A DNA stretch of 64,000 bases from Heliopora coerulea (taxonomy: Eukaryota; Cnidaria; Anthozoa; Scleralcyonacea; Helioporidae), in contig JASJOG010000060.1 of NCBI GenBank assembly GCA_030142905.1, positions 984,001-1,048,000 on the forward strand, given 5' to 3'. The notes under the pieces are model-generated. The model was not told where the DNA came from. It saw only the letters and a list, made by a program, of their open reading frames with translations, and did no database searches. The number at the start of each line of letters is the position of its first letter. The stretch's first letter is position 1. The translations under genes were made by a program, and so were the position numbers. Positions 1 to 12,294 of the stretch are shown in pieces.

Positions 1-705
1 TAATGTCTATAAAAAAGAGGTTTGAAATCAGTGGGACAGTTTTCTAGCCATATTTTCTCATGGTGTGATAAAAATATGTTGGCAAAAAGTGGGCCAAGCA
101 GTGAGCCCATGGCGATGCCATGGATTTGGTTGTAAAGTTTCCCATTAAAAACGAAATGACAATCCTTTACTGTTAAATGTAAGAGGTCTTTTAGTTCTTT
201 GTGCAAGAAGCCTTGGAAAAGACAGTTGGTAGAAAATAGCTTGTCAAGAACAATCTCTATGGTTTCATCAAGAGGAATATTAGTAAATAAAGTTGTAACA
301 TTAAAACTGGACATAACTAAATTTATCGGTATTAAGGTCTAAGAAGAGCAGTTCTTGGATAGAGGAAAACGAATTAATAATGACATAAGAACTTAAAGAA
401 ATAGGATGGAGAAGTGAAACTAGAAAGTTAGCTAGGTTAAATGAATGAGTTCCTATTGCTGAGAGAATAGGTCGAAGTGGTACGTTAGCTTTATGAATCT
501 TTGGCAGTCCATATAATATACCTGGTTGAGATCCTGTGGGGGCTATTTTCTTGAACTGCTTGTCAGATGTCACATTGGCCTTCTTTAGTTTTTGAAGGAA
601 TGCTTGAACATTGGTTTCTTGTTTCATTGTTGTTTTAATCAGATTGTCGTTGAGCAGGACAAATTCATACCACTTCGACCTATTCTCCCAGCAATAAGAA
701 CTCAT
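1..705 (-). pseudogene. PLE reverse transcriptase, left inverted copy
   Basis: This is the left arm of the palindrome read on the minus strand. The open stretch 705-301 carries the PLE RT signature GLPKIHK, followed by PLRPILSAIG, a strong Penelope-family fingertip motif. The frame breaks near 300; the remainder to position 1 still aligns with the right arm, including the copy of GVAMGSPLGP. It keeps sequence upstream (5') of what the right copy has, so the left copy extends further into the N-terminal part of the gene. It is a dead fragment. Confidence 0.8.
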
Positions 706-1148
706 TCATTTAACCTAGCTAAGTTTCTAGTTTCACTTCTCCATCCTATTTCTTTAAGTTCTTATGTAATTATTAATTCGTTTTCCTCTATTCAAGAACT
801 GCTCTTCTTAGACCTTAATACTGACAATTTAGTTATGCCCAGCTTTGATGTTACAACTTTATTTACTAATATTCCTCTTGATGAAACCATAGAGATTATT
901 CTTGACAAGCTATTTTCTACCAACTGTCTTTTCCAAGGCTTCTTGCACAAAGAACTAAAAGACCTCTTACATTTAACAGTAAAGGATTGTCATTTTGTTT
1001 TCAATGGGAAACTTTACAACCAAATCCATGGCGTTGCCATGGGCTCACCACTTGGCCCACTTTTTGCCAACATATTTTTATCACACCATGAGAAAATATG
1101 GCTAGAAAACTGTCCCACTGATTTCAAACCTCTTTTTTATAGACATTA
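1..1148. repeat. Head-to-head PLE palindrome
   Basis: The bases at 1-482 are the near-exact reverse complement of 667-1148, with a unique centre of about 185 bp. Both arms encode the same part of a Penelope-like reverse transcriptase on opposite strands. The left arm runs off the window edge, so the full palindrome is longer. Inverted, partly duplicated copies are a known outcome of PLE integration. The arms differ by scattered substitutions and small indels near 830, so they have diverged since insertion. Confidence 0.9.
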
Positions 1149-1546
1149 TGTTGATGATTCTTTTATTTTATTTAAATCTCATGAACACATCAAACCTTCT
1201 CTAAATTATTTAAACTCACAGCATCCCAACATTAACTTTACCTGTGAGGTGGATTCGAACAAAACGCTACTCTTTCTTGACATCACTATTTCTCGATCGA
1301 ATGGCTTATTTATCACCTCTGTTTATCAAAAACCAACATTTACCGGCCTTTTCACAAATTTCGAGAGTTTTTTTTCCTGTCATTTACAAGAAAGGTCTAA
1401 TCTACACTATTTTATTTCAATATTTAAATATGTGTTCGTCATATTGGATTTTTCAAGAAGAACTTGCAAAATTTAAAGAACCTGTTACTTTAAAATGGTT
1501 ATCTGCAACGGTTTATAGGCTATTGTATTTGCTTGTTTTTAAATAA
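592..1546 (+). pseudogene. PLE reverse transcriptase, right copy
   Basis: Penelope-like RT, the enzyme that copies element RNA at the target site. Visible motifs are PLRPILPAIRTHS, SFDVTTLFTNIPLDE (motif A region), GVAMGSPLGPLFANIFL (motif B) and the catalytic RHYVDDSF box (YVDD, near 1141-1161), followed by FLDITISR. A frameshift in a T run near 1370 moves the frame; the continuation reads on to 1546 in another frame. No GIY-YIG endonuclease domain is found after it, so the 3' half of the gene is missing or decayed. The first part of the ORF before about 660 is not RT and is probably the palindrome centre. Confidence 0.85.
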
Positions 1547-1549
1547 AGT

Positions 1550-2520
1550 TTCTCATAGCACCTAAATTGCAGTTATTCATTTCACTGCTTTTTACTGGTA
1601 GTCATGGTCTCAAAATTCGCCAACAGCTTTTGAAGTTGATATCATCAGCCCACCCACACATTGACCTCTGAGTAATAGTTCGACCAGTTGGCCGTTTTTC
1701 ACACTTTTTCTGTTTCAAAGACCGAATTCCTATGTGGCTAAGATCCAATGTCATATAAAAATTTACATGGCAACACTGCTCCACATTGTATTTGGGTGAA
1801 AAAACCTGAAACTTACACACCAGGATCTCTGAACACATGAGCATTTAGGCATACACAGAAAATGAGATCTCTCACCTCTCTTCCTTGTCTAGCATTTTAG
1901 CACATAAAAGAGAAACTGGACAACCGATTTCTTTCAATGATTTTTCAGTTTTAGCTAGTGGCTGTGCAGAATTAGATACTCTCATTCAAGAAAGTCTGTT
2001 AATCGCAAAAATAAATCCCTCTCTTAATGTGAATATAAGGTCATTTCCTCTCATGTTATTTTAATTTGTTTTTCTTTTCTTTTCTCCTCCACCTTAATCC
2101 GTAATATGACACCTCATTCATCATTCTCTCCTTTTCTCACCTCTATTTTTGTAATTGTTGTAGGTTATTTAAGCTGAAAATTTTCATGTAAATAGACACT
2201 CTGATGATGTTGCTTGTAACATGACAAAATGTTAGTTCCTCATTAAAGTATCTTTCAAAGTATCCTGATATGTTTGAGATAAGGGCTTCTTCAAAATCAT
2301 TTGCTGGGCAATAATCTTTATTACTAGACTTCGATTTCCGCCTGGTATCACAATTGTTTACATCAGCTCCAATCTTTCCCAAACAAGTGCCAAAATAAAT
2401 CCTTTATTTTATCTTCTCAAAAGACGTCTGTGTTAAACAATATACATTTATCTTGAAAAAGTCTATTGTAAGAAATAATCAAGGTTTTAAGCCTTTTTCA
2501 GCTTGTAATTTTTCATGTTA
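1550..2520. other. No gene; PLE-like 3' tail remnant
   Basis: No convincing coding region. At about 2100-2300 the plus strand resembles the tail at 59640-59780: a stretch ending in ACTCTGATGATGTTGC followed by a short purine-rich box and a conserved TAATAAA-like tail. I read it as a decayed PLE 3' end. The small minus-strand open frame over 2143-2382 looks like a shadow of this tail. Confidence 0.4.
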
Positions 2521-3130
2521 AATAAATTTCCGTTTTCTCATCAGGAAATACTCGTGTTCAAAAAAAGGGGTGTTTTCTGGATTTTTTGAATCATTATCAA
2601 ATACCAGATAATTACAGTATAAGCTTCAGAAAGCACATGTTGCATTATTTTTTGATTGTGAAAAATCAAGTGCAGGCTTATTTGATGGCCTGTATTATTG
2701 AACAAGACCTGATAAATGCTATTTGATTTGATGTAATTTTTCATTTCCATACATCAAATCTTGACACAAACATCACATTGGTATTTTGATGATGACAATC
2801 CTCTATTGCATAGCTGTTTAATTTTGATAAGCTCACCTTATTATCTGTAGCTACCAACATGAAGTCGTCTAAAATCAAAAGCACAGACCCCGCTTTTTTT
2901 TTTATTTAGTAATGTCTTGGGCAGATGGTATTTCGCATGTACACTGGATAAATTCAATGGAATCAAGAATTCCCTCAGTCATTTTTATTTGTTCATGAAA
3001 CTGGTGATGTAACCAACCTCTCATGGTGTAGGCTCACTCTTTTTTCAATATTTTCAATAACATGATAAATCCAATAGGTTTTACCAGATTAACTTGGTCC
3101 AACAGTTGTCATCATAAATAAACAGGATTG
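2521..3130 (-). pseudogene. Polinton packaging ATPase (FtsK-HerA type)
   Basis: A P-loop ATPase of the kind that packages DNA in Polinton/Maverick elements and related viruses. On the minus strand near 3110-3075 the frame reads TTVGPS-stop-SGKTYWI, a Walker A loop with a stop inside it. Further on (about 2890-2860) LLILDDFM is a hydrophobic strand plus acidic pair as in Walker B, followed by SYAIEDCHHQNTNVMFVSR, which matches the sensor-like helix-turn region of this family. The C-terminal part to 2521 is readable in two frames. At least two frameshifts and one stop make it a pseudogene. It sits directly downstream of and co-oriented with the polymerase gene, as expected for one element. Confidence 0.7.
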
Positions 3131-3239
3131 TTACTTCAAACATATCATGCATCTATATAACAAAATGGAACTGTTGTAAAATCATCTAGAACAACTCATT
3201 TGTTAAATGTGAACTTAAAATGTTTCTTTCAGTTTCAGA

Positions 3240-6200
3240 ATAAATTCATTATATTTGATAAGATCAGGATATGTATGGTCAATTATCTGTTGATTGTTGT
3301 CAAGGCATTACTGAAGTGTGGTGAATGAAAATTTATCCTTAGCTTCCTCCTTATTTGTCTGATAGGCATAACATTTTGGTCCTGTAGAACAGAACTTAGT
3401 TATCCACTTGCTGAAATCTAATTCGTTTGTCAACATCCCCAAATAATCATCCAACTGGATACCATCATCTACACCAATTTTTGAAATATATATGACAGAG
3501 TCAGTATCATAGTAAAGTACCCTTTCTTTTAATTTACTTAAAATTTCAAACAATTATAAACTTGCTATTCTCATATTTCCCATTTTCAAAGGGGAAACTA
3601 ATTAACCCTTTTGAGTTAAATGAGTTCTCAGGCAGTCTTCCATGACAAAATCAAGTGATGTTAAATTACAGTGCTCGTTATTGCTCAACTTAAGCAAATG
3701 TTCATCATCTTGTACAAACACAACATGAGAATTATTTTCATTTTGCCCAAATTTCCCCACAATTAATTCAAAATTAACTTAGTAATTACTTGAAGGCAAA
3801 GGTTTTTGACATATTTTTCTCTCTGTCTACCAAAATTCCTTCATGAGTCAAGTAACTTTCAATGTACTCCATCACGAGTTCTGACAGTTGACCATTTTCA
3901 TCAAAACAATCGGGGGGTATTCCACTGGATTCCTGTTCTAACTTTAAAAACGTGTTCACATAATCTCTAAAGATTTTTTTGTGAAAATCATAAATTTCAT
4001 AAGCTTCCTTTACCACATAGTCATTTTCAAGTGCCTTTTGAATTTCGACACTTGTCCACATTTTTTGTAAGCAGAAATCCTCATCATTGATATGGTCACA
4101 ACAAGTTTGGCATAAACAAAACATTAATTTTCTACTAATTCTTGAGGGAAGAACAGGAAACAATAACGATCTCTGGGGGAGAACTTTACATTTGATTAAT
4201 CTGAAAACTTAACACAAATCACGAGCATCACATCCAGATGACCAATGGGTACAACAAAGTAAAATCAACATATCAAATTTTCTCATCAACACTAGTCTTT
4301 TTTCAGTACTGCAGGAGAGGTTCTCCTACCATATAGTACATCTCTTGGAAAGGCTCAAAAAATCACATTACCACATTTCAATTACATCATAACCCAGCAC
4401 TTTTAGTTGACTTGTTTTTTGCATAGTTTTCTACAAAAGTTGCAAAAATGTACAGTTTAATATTTCATTGTATTCACTACACCTGTGATAAAAACAACCA
4501 TGAAATTCATACACCTTGCTCATAATTGGATCATACCTATCAACATAGTGACCACCAATTTTTTTTTCATCTTTTGGCATTAATTTTGAATGGAAATTCA
4601 AAACACCTTCACCCAACTCTTTCTAACCAAACCTCTGCAATCAAACTTTGATTACCACGATTTTGGTAACCAAGATTTGATATGATCCCAATTAAATCTT
4701 CATTGCAAGACTTGCAATTGTCATACAACTCTTATCGTAAAATGAGTGAATGTTTGTCATAGCACTAATCATTCAGGAAAATCTAACACTACATTTTCTT
4801 AGAATTGTGGCATGTAGTTCACAATAATAAAACAATTCGTTTTGAAATACATACATTTTACCTTCCCATATAGAATACTACTTGTCAAATTTCTCACGTA
4901 TCTTTTTGTTCATCAATGAAAGATCGAAAAATTTCCAATTGAAAATTGCACCCACATAATTTATATCTGTAAACAAGTAAGGATGATAGCCTTTTTTGAC
5001 TTCATCATCTAAACCCATACATTTTGGTAAATTTGCCAACTTGGTTTGAAAAAACAAATAACTGTCCATGATTGTAATACTTTTGTGACACAACACTTAA
5101 AGGATTTTGTGTGGATTTCCTTTCAAGTAACCACTACAAAATGAAAATTGAATCAAACCTAGACCCAATATGGGCAACCCACATACTGTTTTGCTGATCA
5201 AACCAAAAATTCAGAAAAATCATCAATCAAATTTTCACCTTTGGATACAAACTGGTATCTTCCACAACAATTGACCTCCTTCATATCAACATTCTCACAT
5301 TTCTTGCACACTTTTTGAACAACACAAAAGTAAGGTACTAAAAGCCTTGTCTTTGTTTCAAAATAAAAAAAAAAAAAACAATGGTGGCCAATTTTTTTCC
5401 CAAATTGGTAGTGGCTTAATATAACAATAATCACAATTAATTTTAGAGCAATCATGCTGATGATATTTCTTATGTCTGAAAAAAACCTCTGCACAGCTTG
5501 ATTACAATTTTCACAACAGAAAAAGTAATTACACATTGCTAACCTCTCACACCCATCAGTTTTGTTTTTAAATATTCGATTAAAATACAACTTACAGAGA
5601 TAACATTGATGTGCTTGTTGTAAATCTTTCTCTTGGAAGAATGGTATAACAGTTATAACGCATTGAGGGTATGACAGACATGATCTTTCTTCATGTCAAA
5701 ATGTCTTGTGCATTTCTTGCAAAACGTTCTCCCCCCAAACATAAATTGTGAAAAACTTAAGACCATGTTGTAATGATTTTCATTCAAGCACAATCCAACA
5801 CATTTGTTCCTGAGTCAAACATTTGAATCATTGAACTTGGATTAAAATATAACCAAATCAAGACCCTCTGGAGAAAGTATTTTTCATAACATTTTGAATA
5901 ATCCCTTCCCATAACAGGACCTATTGAAATACCAGCTGTACCATAGACATTTCAAACTTCTTCAGCCTAAATCAAATCATTGGTTTTCTTACCAACTTCT
6001 AAAGATTTAAAAAGATTATGCTTTTTACATGTGCTAATTCCAATCAATAATGTTATGATAAAATATTATCCAGGAACACACTTCTGTAATTTTTCATAAT
6101 TGACAAAAAAACATCCCATTTTAACTTTTCTATTATACTTTTTTACTGGGAAGTTAAATCCAACAGCATGTACTCCTCCACAGTCATATAAGCTCTCTCC

Positions 6201-6907
6201 AAGATTTGTATACAATTTTTGTTGGGTTTTTTTTTTTCAATCTTTCTCCTCCCACTTGGATATATATTGATTACCAAACAAATACTCCAACTTTGCAATT
6301 TGCATAAATTTTTCAAGAGTTTCAAAAAACATGTCTTCCATAAGTTTACTTAATTGAACAACAGCCATAGAAAAAGGCCAAGATGAAAAATAGTCATAAT
6401 AAACCTGAACACAATCATTATCATCTAAGTGTAAGTTTACATGTAACATTTCCAAAAGTTGGTGAAATACTTTTTTCAATAACTCTTTTAAATCAAGTCA
6501 TATCCTTGTGTGTTCTAACATTCAGCTGATATTTGTAACTTTTAATTTTATATTTCTTGCTATAGGAATTTGTTGTTTCAATTTTAAATGTTCCCATTCC
6601 TAAATCACTGATGTGGTTTGGATAGTTCTTCCAGTTCAGATATTGAAAATCTTGCTTTAGCCATTTTTTTTCTTTTGGACTGTTCTCTCAGCAGACGTAA
6701 GCACCAGCAACTGTAATTGGCTTGCTCTTGCTTGAAACATCTATTTTTATCAACAACTTCATTACCAACATCACTACTGCAACCATCCAGTTTATCAATC
6801 TGTGTGGAAGAAGAAATATAAACATGAACACAATTTAATTTTAAAAAAGGGCTTTTCCCAGCACACAGATTCTCCATGTCACACATTGATATAGAAATAT
6901 TTTTCAA
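3240..6907 (-). pseudogene. Polinton protein-primed DNA polymerase B
   Basis: Decayed family B DNA polymerase of the protein-primed (Polinton/adintovirus) type, which would copy the element DNA. Reading 5' to 3' on the minus strand: N-terminal region near 6480-6140; a Cys-rich finger near 5730-5670 (FCKKCTRHFD, then HVC); an exonuclease-like SRFDSIFIL block near 5180-5150; MDSYLFFQTKLANLPKCMG at 5070-5000; VYEFHGCFYHRC near 4530; a cysteine-rich insert and ENDYVVKEAYEIYDF near 4030; and motif C, VLYYDTDSVIYI, at about 3520-3485. At least eight stops or frameshifts interrupt it. A homologous N-terminus occurs at 58679-59330. Intact family members usually exceed 1,000 residues, consistent with this span. 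Confidence 0.85.
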
Positions 6908-7165
6908 AGATTCAAAACAAAAAACATAAAGTGTATCCTGATGTGACTTTCACAGATAATGACCAAGAGATCATGGTACATTTTGAAAAAGAAATTGGTG
7001 ACAAAGTTGATGTCTTTTAATACTTTGCTGAAAAATTAGAAAAAATAAAAAATTGGTTGGAGCACAAAATAAAAGTACTATCACACAAATTATAAAAAAT
7101 CATCCAGATGAATATAAGGAATAAAAACCTATCATAATGTCAGGTAGAAAAAAAAATCTTTATTC

Positions 7166-7667
7166 AGGTTTTCTCCACCACCACTTAACATTAGATATAT
7201 AATACACTGGCGGTCAAAAAGAATCGATTATGTAAAGATTTATGTTGCTTTCTCCTCACACTGGCAGACAAGAAGCACATCATACACCAACAGCCTTCAG
7301 GGTTATAGTAATGAATGTGCTGGAAAGATTGAGATGTGTCCCATAATGTTTGTAGAGATATTCTATTTTTAAAGTATTTTATAGCATACACTAAATGAAT
7401 TTCAAGTCTTAATTCAGGTTTTCTCCACCACCACATAACATTAGATATATAATACAATGGTGGTCAAAAAGAATCAATCATGTTAAGATTTATGTTACTT
7501 TCCCCTTACATTGGCAGACAAGAAGTACATCATACACCAACAGCCTTCAGGGTTATAGTAATGAATGTGTTGGACAGATTGAGATGTGTCCCATAATAAT
7601 TGTAGAGATATTCTGTTTTTAAAGTATTTTATAGCATACGCTAAATGAATTTCAAGTCTTACAAGAA
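7166..7667. repeat. 251-bp tandem duplication over the Tc1 left end
   Basis: 7166-7416 and 7417-7667 are two copies of one unit, differing by scattered substitutions. Each unit contains about 38 bp of flanking DNA (TTCAGGTTTTCTCCACCACC...), the Tc1 left TIR and about 190 bp of its leader. The duplication therefore happened after insertion and crosses the element boundary. Confidence 0.85.
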
Positions 7668-8719
7668 AGAATTGTTGGCCTGTCACAAATTGGAAGATAC
7701 GGAATAATGGGTCCAAAGAGAAGAATCAGTTTGGAAGATTGAAGAGTGCTGGCATTATCTGAAGAAGGCTACACACAACACGGAATTGGTGCTCGTGTGG
7801 GTTGTTCTCAAAGCAGTGTCAGTGAAATCCTCAAGAAGAGTCACTGGTAGTATGAAAGATGGCAAGATCCCTGGAAGGAAACAAAAGACATCTGAGAGGG
7901 AGGACAGGCTCATGGTAGGGAAAAGCAAGTCAAATCACTACAAAACTGCAAATAAAAGCTGAGATGCTAATTGAACATGATGTCAATATCTCGGTTTCCA
8001 CCACTGAAAGAAGGCTTAGAGAGGCTGGGTTAAAAGGTTGCAAGCCCAGAAAGAAGCCTAGGCTTACTGCTTGCCATAAGAAGCCTCAATTAAAGATTGG
8101 ACAGCTGAACCGTGGTCCCAAGTTATCTTCAGCAAAGGAGTAATGGGTGTGTGTATGTCTGAAGAATAGCTGGCAAAGAACTATAGGAAAGCTGCATTCA
8201 GACAACTTTCAAACATGGAGATGGTGGCTGTCTCTCTAAGATATATGCAAAGCTCAATGGAGAACAATAGATTGATCTCCTAGAAAATTTGCTTATTCCA
8301 ACCAGATAGATGGTTGGATATTCCAGCATGACAATGCAACTTGTCACACCTCCCGCCTTGTCAAAGGATGGTTCAAGGAAGAGGGCATAACTTTTATGGA
8401 ATGGCCACCAGTCACCCAATCTCAACCCTATTGAGAATCTATGGGACCAACTTAGGACAACGACCCAAGAGCTAAACTATACCAATGTCAAAAAACTTTG
8501 GAGTGCTGTAAAAGCTGCATGGCAAGGCTTTCCATTAGATAAACTAATTATTTTGATGCAGTGATCAAAGCTCATGGAGAAGCCACTACATATTAAAATT
8601 TGTTTTCTGTTTGTTTTCAGTGTAATTACTTGTCATGATAAGATTTGTTACAATGGTTATGGCATCACTATCTTTAGCTTGATCAATTTTGTGATCGATT
8701 CTTTTTGATTGCCAGAGTA
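7203..8719 (+). mobile_element. Tc1/mariner element, degenerate
   Basis: About 1.5-kb DNA transposon with TA target duplications (7203-7204 and 8718-8719) and inverted ends: CACTGGCGGTCAAAAAG at the left and, on the opposite strand, CTCTGGCAATCAAAAAG at the right, both followed by AATCGAT. It lies inside the SET-like gene. The left end is unusual in being present twice because of a 251-bp tandem duplication. Confidence 0.85.
7670..8580 (+). pseudogene. Tc1 transposase, decayed
   Basis: DDE transposase that would cut and paste the element. The N-terminal helix-turn-helix region is readable near 7705-7830 (MGPKRRISLED, then EEGYTQHGIGARVGCSQSSVSEILKK). The catalytic core is seen near 8310-8520: FQHDNATCHTS, containing the second acidic residue, and NPIENLWDQLRTT, containing the final acidic position. 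Many stops and frameshifts separate these blocks. Confidence 0.8.
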
Positions 8720-9239
8720 CAATGTAAAAGCAACACCTTAAAAGGGCACATATGCAAAAAAAACGCACAACAAGAACAAACAAATGCTGGATTCACTCAG
8801 GAAAAGAAAACAATCTCCACATCAAACCATGAACAATTCTAAATGCAGGCTTGGGTTTATTCACTTAGAAACAACCATTTCAAGCGCACCAAAATATTGG
8901 TACATATACTGGGCAAAGGTTAACCCAACAACAACAACAACTTGAAAACAAGTATGGGAAACATAGAACAGTCAAATATGCCATATGTGAAAACAATATT
9001 TCACCAACTAATAAATGTACTGATGCAAACAGAACAACAGATGATGCATTGCATTATGCAAATGATAGAAGGAATCAACAAGGGAACAATTTCAGTTTTC
9101 ACAAAGATAGACATTATAAAAATAAATAAAAAATACAGGAGGTAACAAACAAAAAAAAAATCAAGCCAGGAGAAGAATTATTGGTCTAGATTACAAGAAT
9201 AAAAATCTATAAAGACAAACAATACCCCATATTGTATCA

Positions 9240-10390
9240 AAAGAACAGCAAAAATCACCCCTTACCTTGGAGGTTTTAGTTATGGAACTGCAGAAACACA
9301 GACTGGTTATTTCTGTAAAAAAAGATTGTAGTGCAATAGTCTAGATTTCGTCTATACCACCTATGCTCCTGAACCTCAAAAGCCGGAATTTTTTACAGCT
9401 GCACATCCTGACGTCAACAAAAAGAAAATAATCAAAGATTTAATGATTTTTTTATACAAGAACAAAGATCATAAATTTCTATGCTATACTCTATTTAAAT
9501 TAGACCACGACAAATTCAAACCACCATTAATTGGGTAAAGTGGGGTTGGATGGTAGAAGACAACATTTCAACATCATTTTATCAAAAAAACACACTTTCA
9601 ATGATTTGAATTATAAATTAAATGCATGAGAAGACATTGTAATCTTACCAGATTTTGATATCCACACTGATAATGCTGATGGTCTCTCCAATAATACAGC
9701 TTCAATATTTGTAGCTCAGATAGAAAAAGAATACACACTGTTCACTGTGTCCGGGACTTAAGAGTTGAATGTGAATACCTACACCATCTTACTTCTGAGG
9801 AGAAAGAGGAGGGATAGTGAACCCATACCTGGTTGGAAGTTGGATGCATAGAAGAACACCATACCACTCCTTTTTCTGAGAGAACGTGGTGTATCATCAC
9901 ATCAAAAACACAAATTTCCATTTATTTATACCATATTTCATTTCATCATGTGGTTGATAAAACTATAATTTTTCGTCACAAAGATAAATAACAAACACTA
10001 TTTAAATTGTTTCCCAAATATGGTTAAAAATAGAAAACAATACATTCAAAACACAGAAGGGTGAAGAAACAAAAAGAACATGGTGTTGGAGCCAGTATGT
10101 TTGCATTAGCTTAAGCACCCAATTTATTAAACAATCTGGGAAAAGTGATCTCAGAAAAAGGAAGTTTTTGAAAACAAGTGATGTTTGGACATCATGCTGT
10201 AATATGTGAGCTGCACCATGTATTAACGTTCTCCAAGAAACAAATCAACAAGACATGCAGAAAGCAAAACATTACAATGAAAAGACATTAAAAAGAGTTC
10301 ATCTGACACTGGAAGATCTCTGTAACAGGAAAGGTTGGGTGTACCATGTAAAACCAGAAAAGATCAAGAAAAATATTGAATAAAAAATAT
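9240..10390 (+). pseudogene. Unassigned Polinton-region coding remnants
   Basis: Plus-strand stretches with protein-like composition but no family I recognise: ITPYLGGFSYGTAETQTGYFC near 9255-9320, PDVNKKKIIKDLMIFLYKN near 9407-9465, IVILPDFDIHTDNADGLSNN near 9635-9690 and LTLEDLCNRKGWVYHVKPEK near 10305-10365. Stops and frameshifts occur throughout. Position next to the SET and PolB remnants suggests further genes of the same Polinton, but nothing here proves it. Confidence 0.35.
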
Positions 10391-10806
10391 TACACATGAA
10401 TATTATCTCATCTCATTTGAACCATGTGACTTTCTTCAAGAACAAGACAGATTTACTTTTGTCAATGAAGGAGGACTCTCCGTCATCTTATTTCATACTT
10501 TATCCTTGTTAAAACATTATGTTCTAGTTAAGCTCTTAACTTCACCTAACTTATGCTTGGGCATCATGTTGTACTTTGTTTTGAACATACTGAATCAGAC
10601 CGATTGTATAATTTCTTTTTAAATTATTTGTCACACTATATACTATTCTTGTGTAAAAAGCAAAAACAAAATTGAATAAAAATCAAACAATTTCTTATAT
10701 TTCACAATTGTTATTATTACAATCATCTTTTTGTTGTTGTTGTGGGTTTTCCTTTCTCTTCTATTTCATACCAACAAAAATCAACAAAACAAGGCCCCAG
10801 TAAACA
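10390..10806. other. AT-rich spacer
   Basis: No coding signal or repeat recognised; simple AT-rich and TTG-rich tracts near 10725-10745. Confidence 0.4.
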
Positions 10807-10828
10807 CTAACAAATACATGTATTATAC

Positions 10829-11280
10829 CTGCTATAATCAACATTAATTTTCTGAACCTGTTTCTCTTCATGCATTACATATTCTGTTGACATGTTAATT
10901 GAAATTGGGCAAGAATCAATGAAAGAAAAATTTCGACAAGCATCAACAACACTAGGTGCAGTCATACTAGATAACAAACACCGTGCACGTTTGTCACAAG
11001 AGTACAGATCAGTGTTTGAATAAAATCCTGGTAAACAGTCAATAGCACAATCACGGTTTTCATCATAAAGACAAGCTTGATTCTCGACATGATTCAAGCA
11101 CTGCGTACAGGGTTGACATTCAGCATTATTGTACCCCTCTGAGAAATGTTCCATCAAATCAGGGTAGATCATAGAGGAATGAAATTTCTCACATGGTTGT
11201 AAACCAGGTGGGCAACTTGGACAGCTTGCACAAAAAGTAGATGAATGAGTTCCATCTGACCAAACTTCACATTCTCCTTT
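10829..11280 (-). CDS. TNF-receptor-like cysteine-rich exon
   Basis: A 452-nt minus-strand open stretch bounded by a splice acceptor (ACCAAAGCAG before position 11280) and a donor (AG/GTATAA at 10829-10824), entering in phase 0 and leaving in phase 2. It encodes repeated cysteines in TNFR cysteine-rich-domain spacing: FCASCPSCPPGLQPC, then ECQPCTQCLNHVENQAC, then DCAIDCLPGFY, then YSCDKRARC. Such domains bind TNF-family ligands outside the cell. A stop lies just upstream of the acceptor in frame, supporting an exon boundary. No stops or frameshifts lie within, in contrast to the decayed elements on either side, so it may be a live host exon. Partner exons were not found in the window. Confidence 0.6.
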
Positions 11281-11289
11281 CTGCTTTGG

Positions 11290-12030
11290 TGTATATAAAT
11301 CAGCAGCAACACAAAATTACAATTTGATACATTTTTTCTTCCCCAACAAAAACACATTCTTTTTATACCCGTGTAAACACGAGTATACATCACTCTTCAC
11401 CAGGGTTTCAAGCAACATTTTTGTCTGTGATAATTGTCATCACTTTCTTTCACCACCAACATCTTAACTTCATAATTAAAATAGCATTCCAAGCCAACAT
11501 CATCCTCAGAAAACAATATCTGGCAGATCATGATCAGGGAAAACCAAAACGTAAAATTTTTTATTCATTTTATTTAATTTTTCCCTAATAAAGATACATA
11601 AGATCACCCAAATTGATTATCATCATCACATTGGCATCATTGTTCATGTCTTTTGAATATATCCCATTTCTTTTATGTAAAAAAATTCACCAATGTTCAA
11701 ATCGTCAATTTCATCACAAAAAATTTTTGTGGATTGTTACATGATTTGTCTATTGTGCCAAGAAACCGATAACTTGTAGACCCAAATGTTGAACTATATA
11801 GAGTAGATAACATTGGATTTTCACATACCATTCTTAAAAAGAAAGAGGTAGAAGACCACAACATGAAGGGGGACAAACTACAATCATTTTTATTAAACAA
11901 ATACAATGGTAAAACCATAAAGAAGCTTGGAAATTGTGTGGTCTTAAGTAAAGGATCAGTATGGATTCAAAAAATATCCATATGATATGTTAAAAGATTA
12001 AATATTTAGATTTGTTGATATTCCAAAAAT
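11290..12030. other. No recognised gene
   Basis: Upstream intron or intergenic DNA of the TNFR-like exon. A plus-strand stretch near 11700-11990 has protein-like composition (DPNVELYRVDNIGFSHTIL, then FLLNKYNGKTIKKLG) with one stop, but I cannot assign it. Confidence 0.35.
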
Positions 12031-12040
12031 GGGGATATCT

Positions 12041-12065
12041 ATTATTATTATTATTATTATTATAA
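12041..12065. repeat. (ATT)n microsatellite at LINE 3' end
   Basis: Simple trinucleotide run, reading (AAT)n on the element strand just beyond the decayed ORF2 tail. Consistent with a LINE 3' tail repeat. Confidence 0.8.
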
Positions 12066-12294
12066 TTATTTACTATATTTTTACATGGTACAATTTCACT
12101 GTTATAAAAGGGAAAAAGAAAAAAGAGTGATCTTCCAACTGGCTGTGCTTATTTACAAGAATTAACAAACTATTCTTAACTACTATTTACAATAATAAAA
12201 CTAAATTTATAGATAAACAAATTACAATAAAAACACAGTTATACATATATGCATGCATTGGTGCATGTAAATAAATGTGTGCATATATATTTTA

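Larger units (their letters stand above)
6915..9240 (+). pseudogene. SET-domain gene, divergent from PolB, split by Tc1
   Basis: Plus-strand coding remnant starting just beyond the polymerase start and reading away from it. The first block (6940-7110) contains HFEKEIGDKVDVF; the gene is then interrupted by the Tc1 element at 7203-8719 and resumes at about 8830. The second block has features of a SET methyltransferase fold: IGTYTGQRLT, then KYAICEN, ALHYANDRRNQQGNN and IKPGEELL. The minus-strand copy at 57250-58330 aligns with both blocks (HFEK..GD.VD.F; TTDNALRYANDKRNN; IKPDEELFLKYG). SET proteins transfer methyl groups to lysine, usually on histones; this copy has stops and frameshifts and is dead. 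That it belongs to the Polinton is inferred from the conserved divergent pairing with PolB. Confidence 0.6.

Noticed and set aside
3240..6907. Host mitochondrial or nuclear DNA polymerase
   Set aside because: The YYDTDSVIY box, Cys-rich N-terminal finger and adjacent packaging ATPase fit a Polinton polymerase better than polymerase alpha, delta or gamma.
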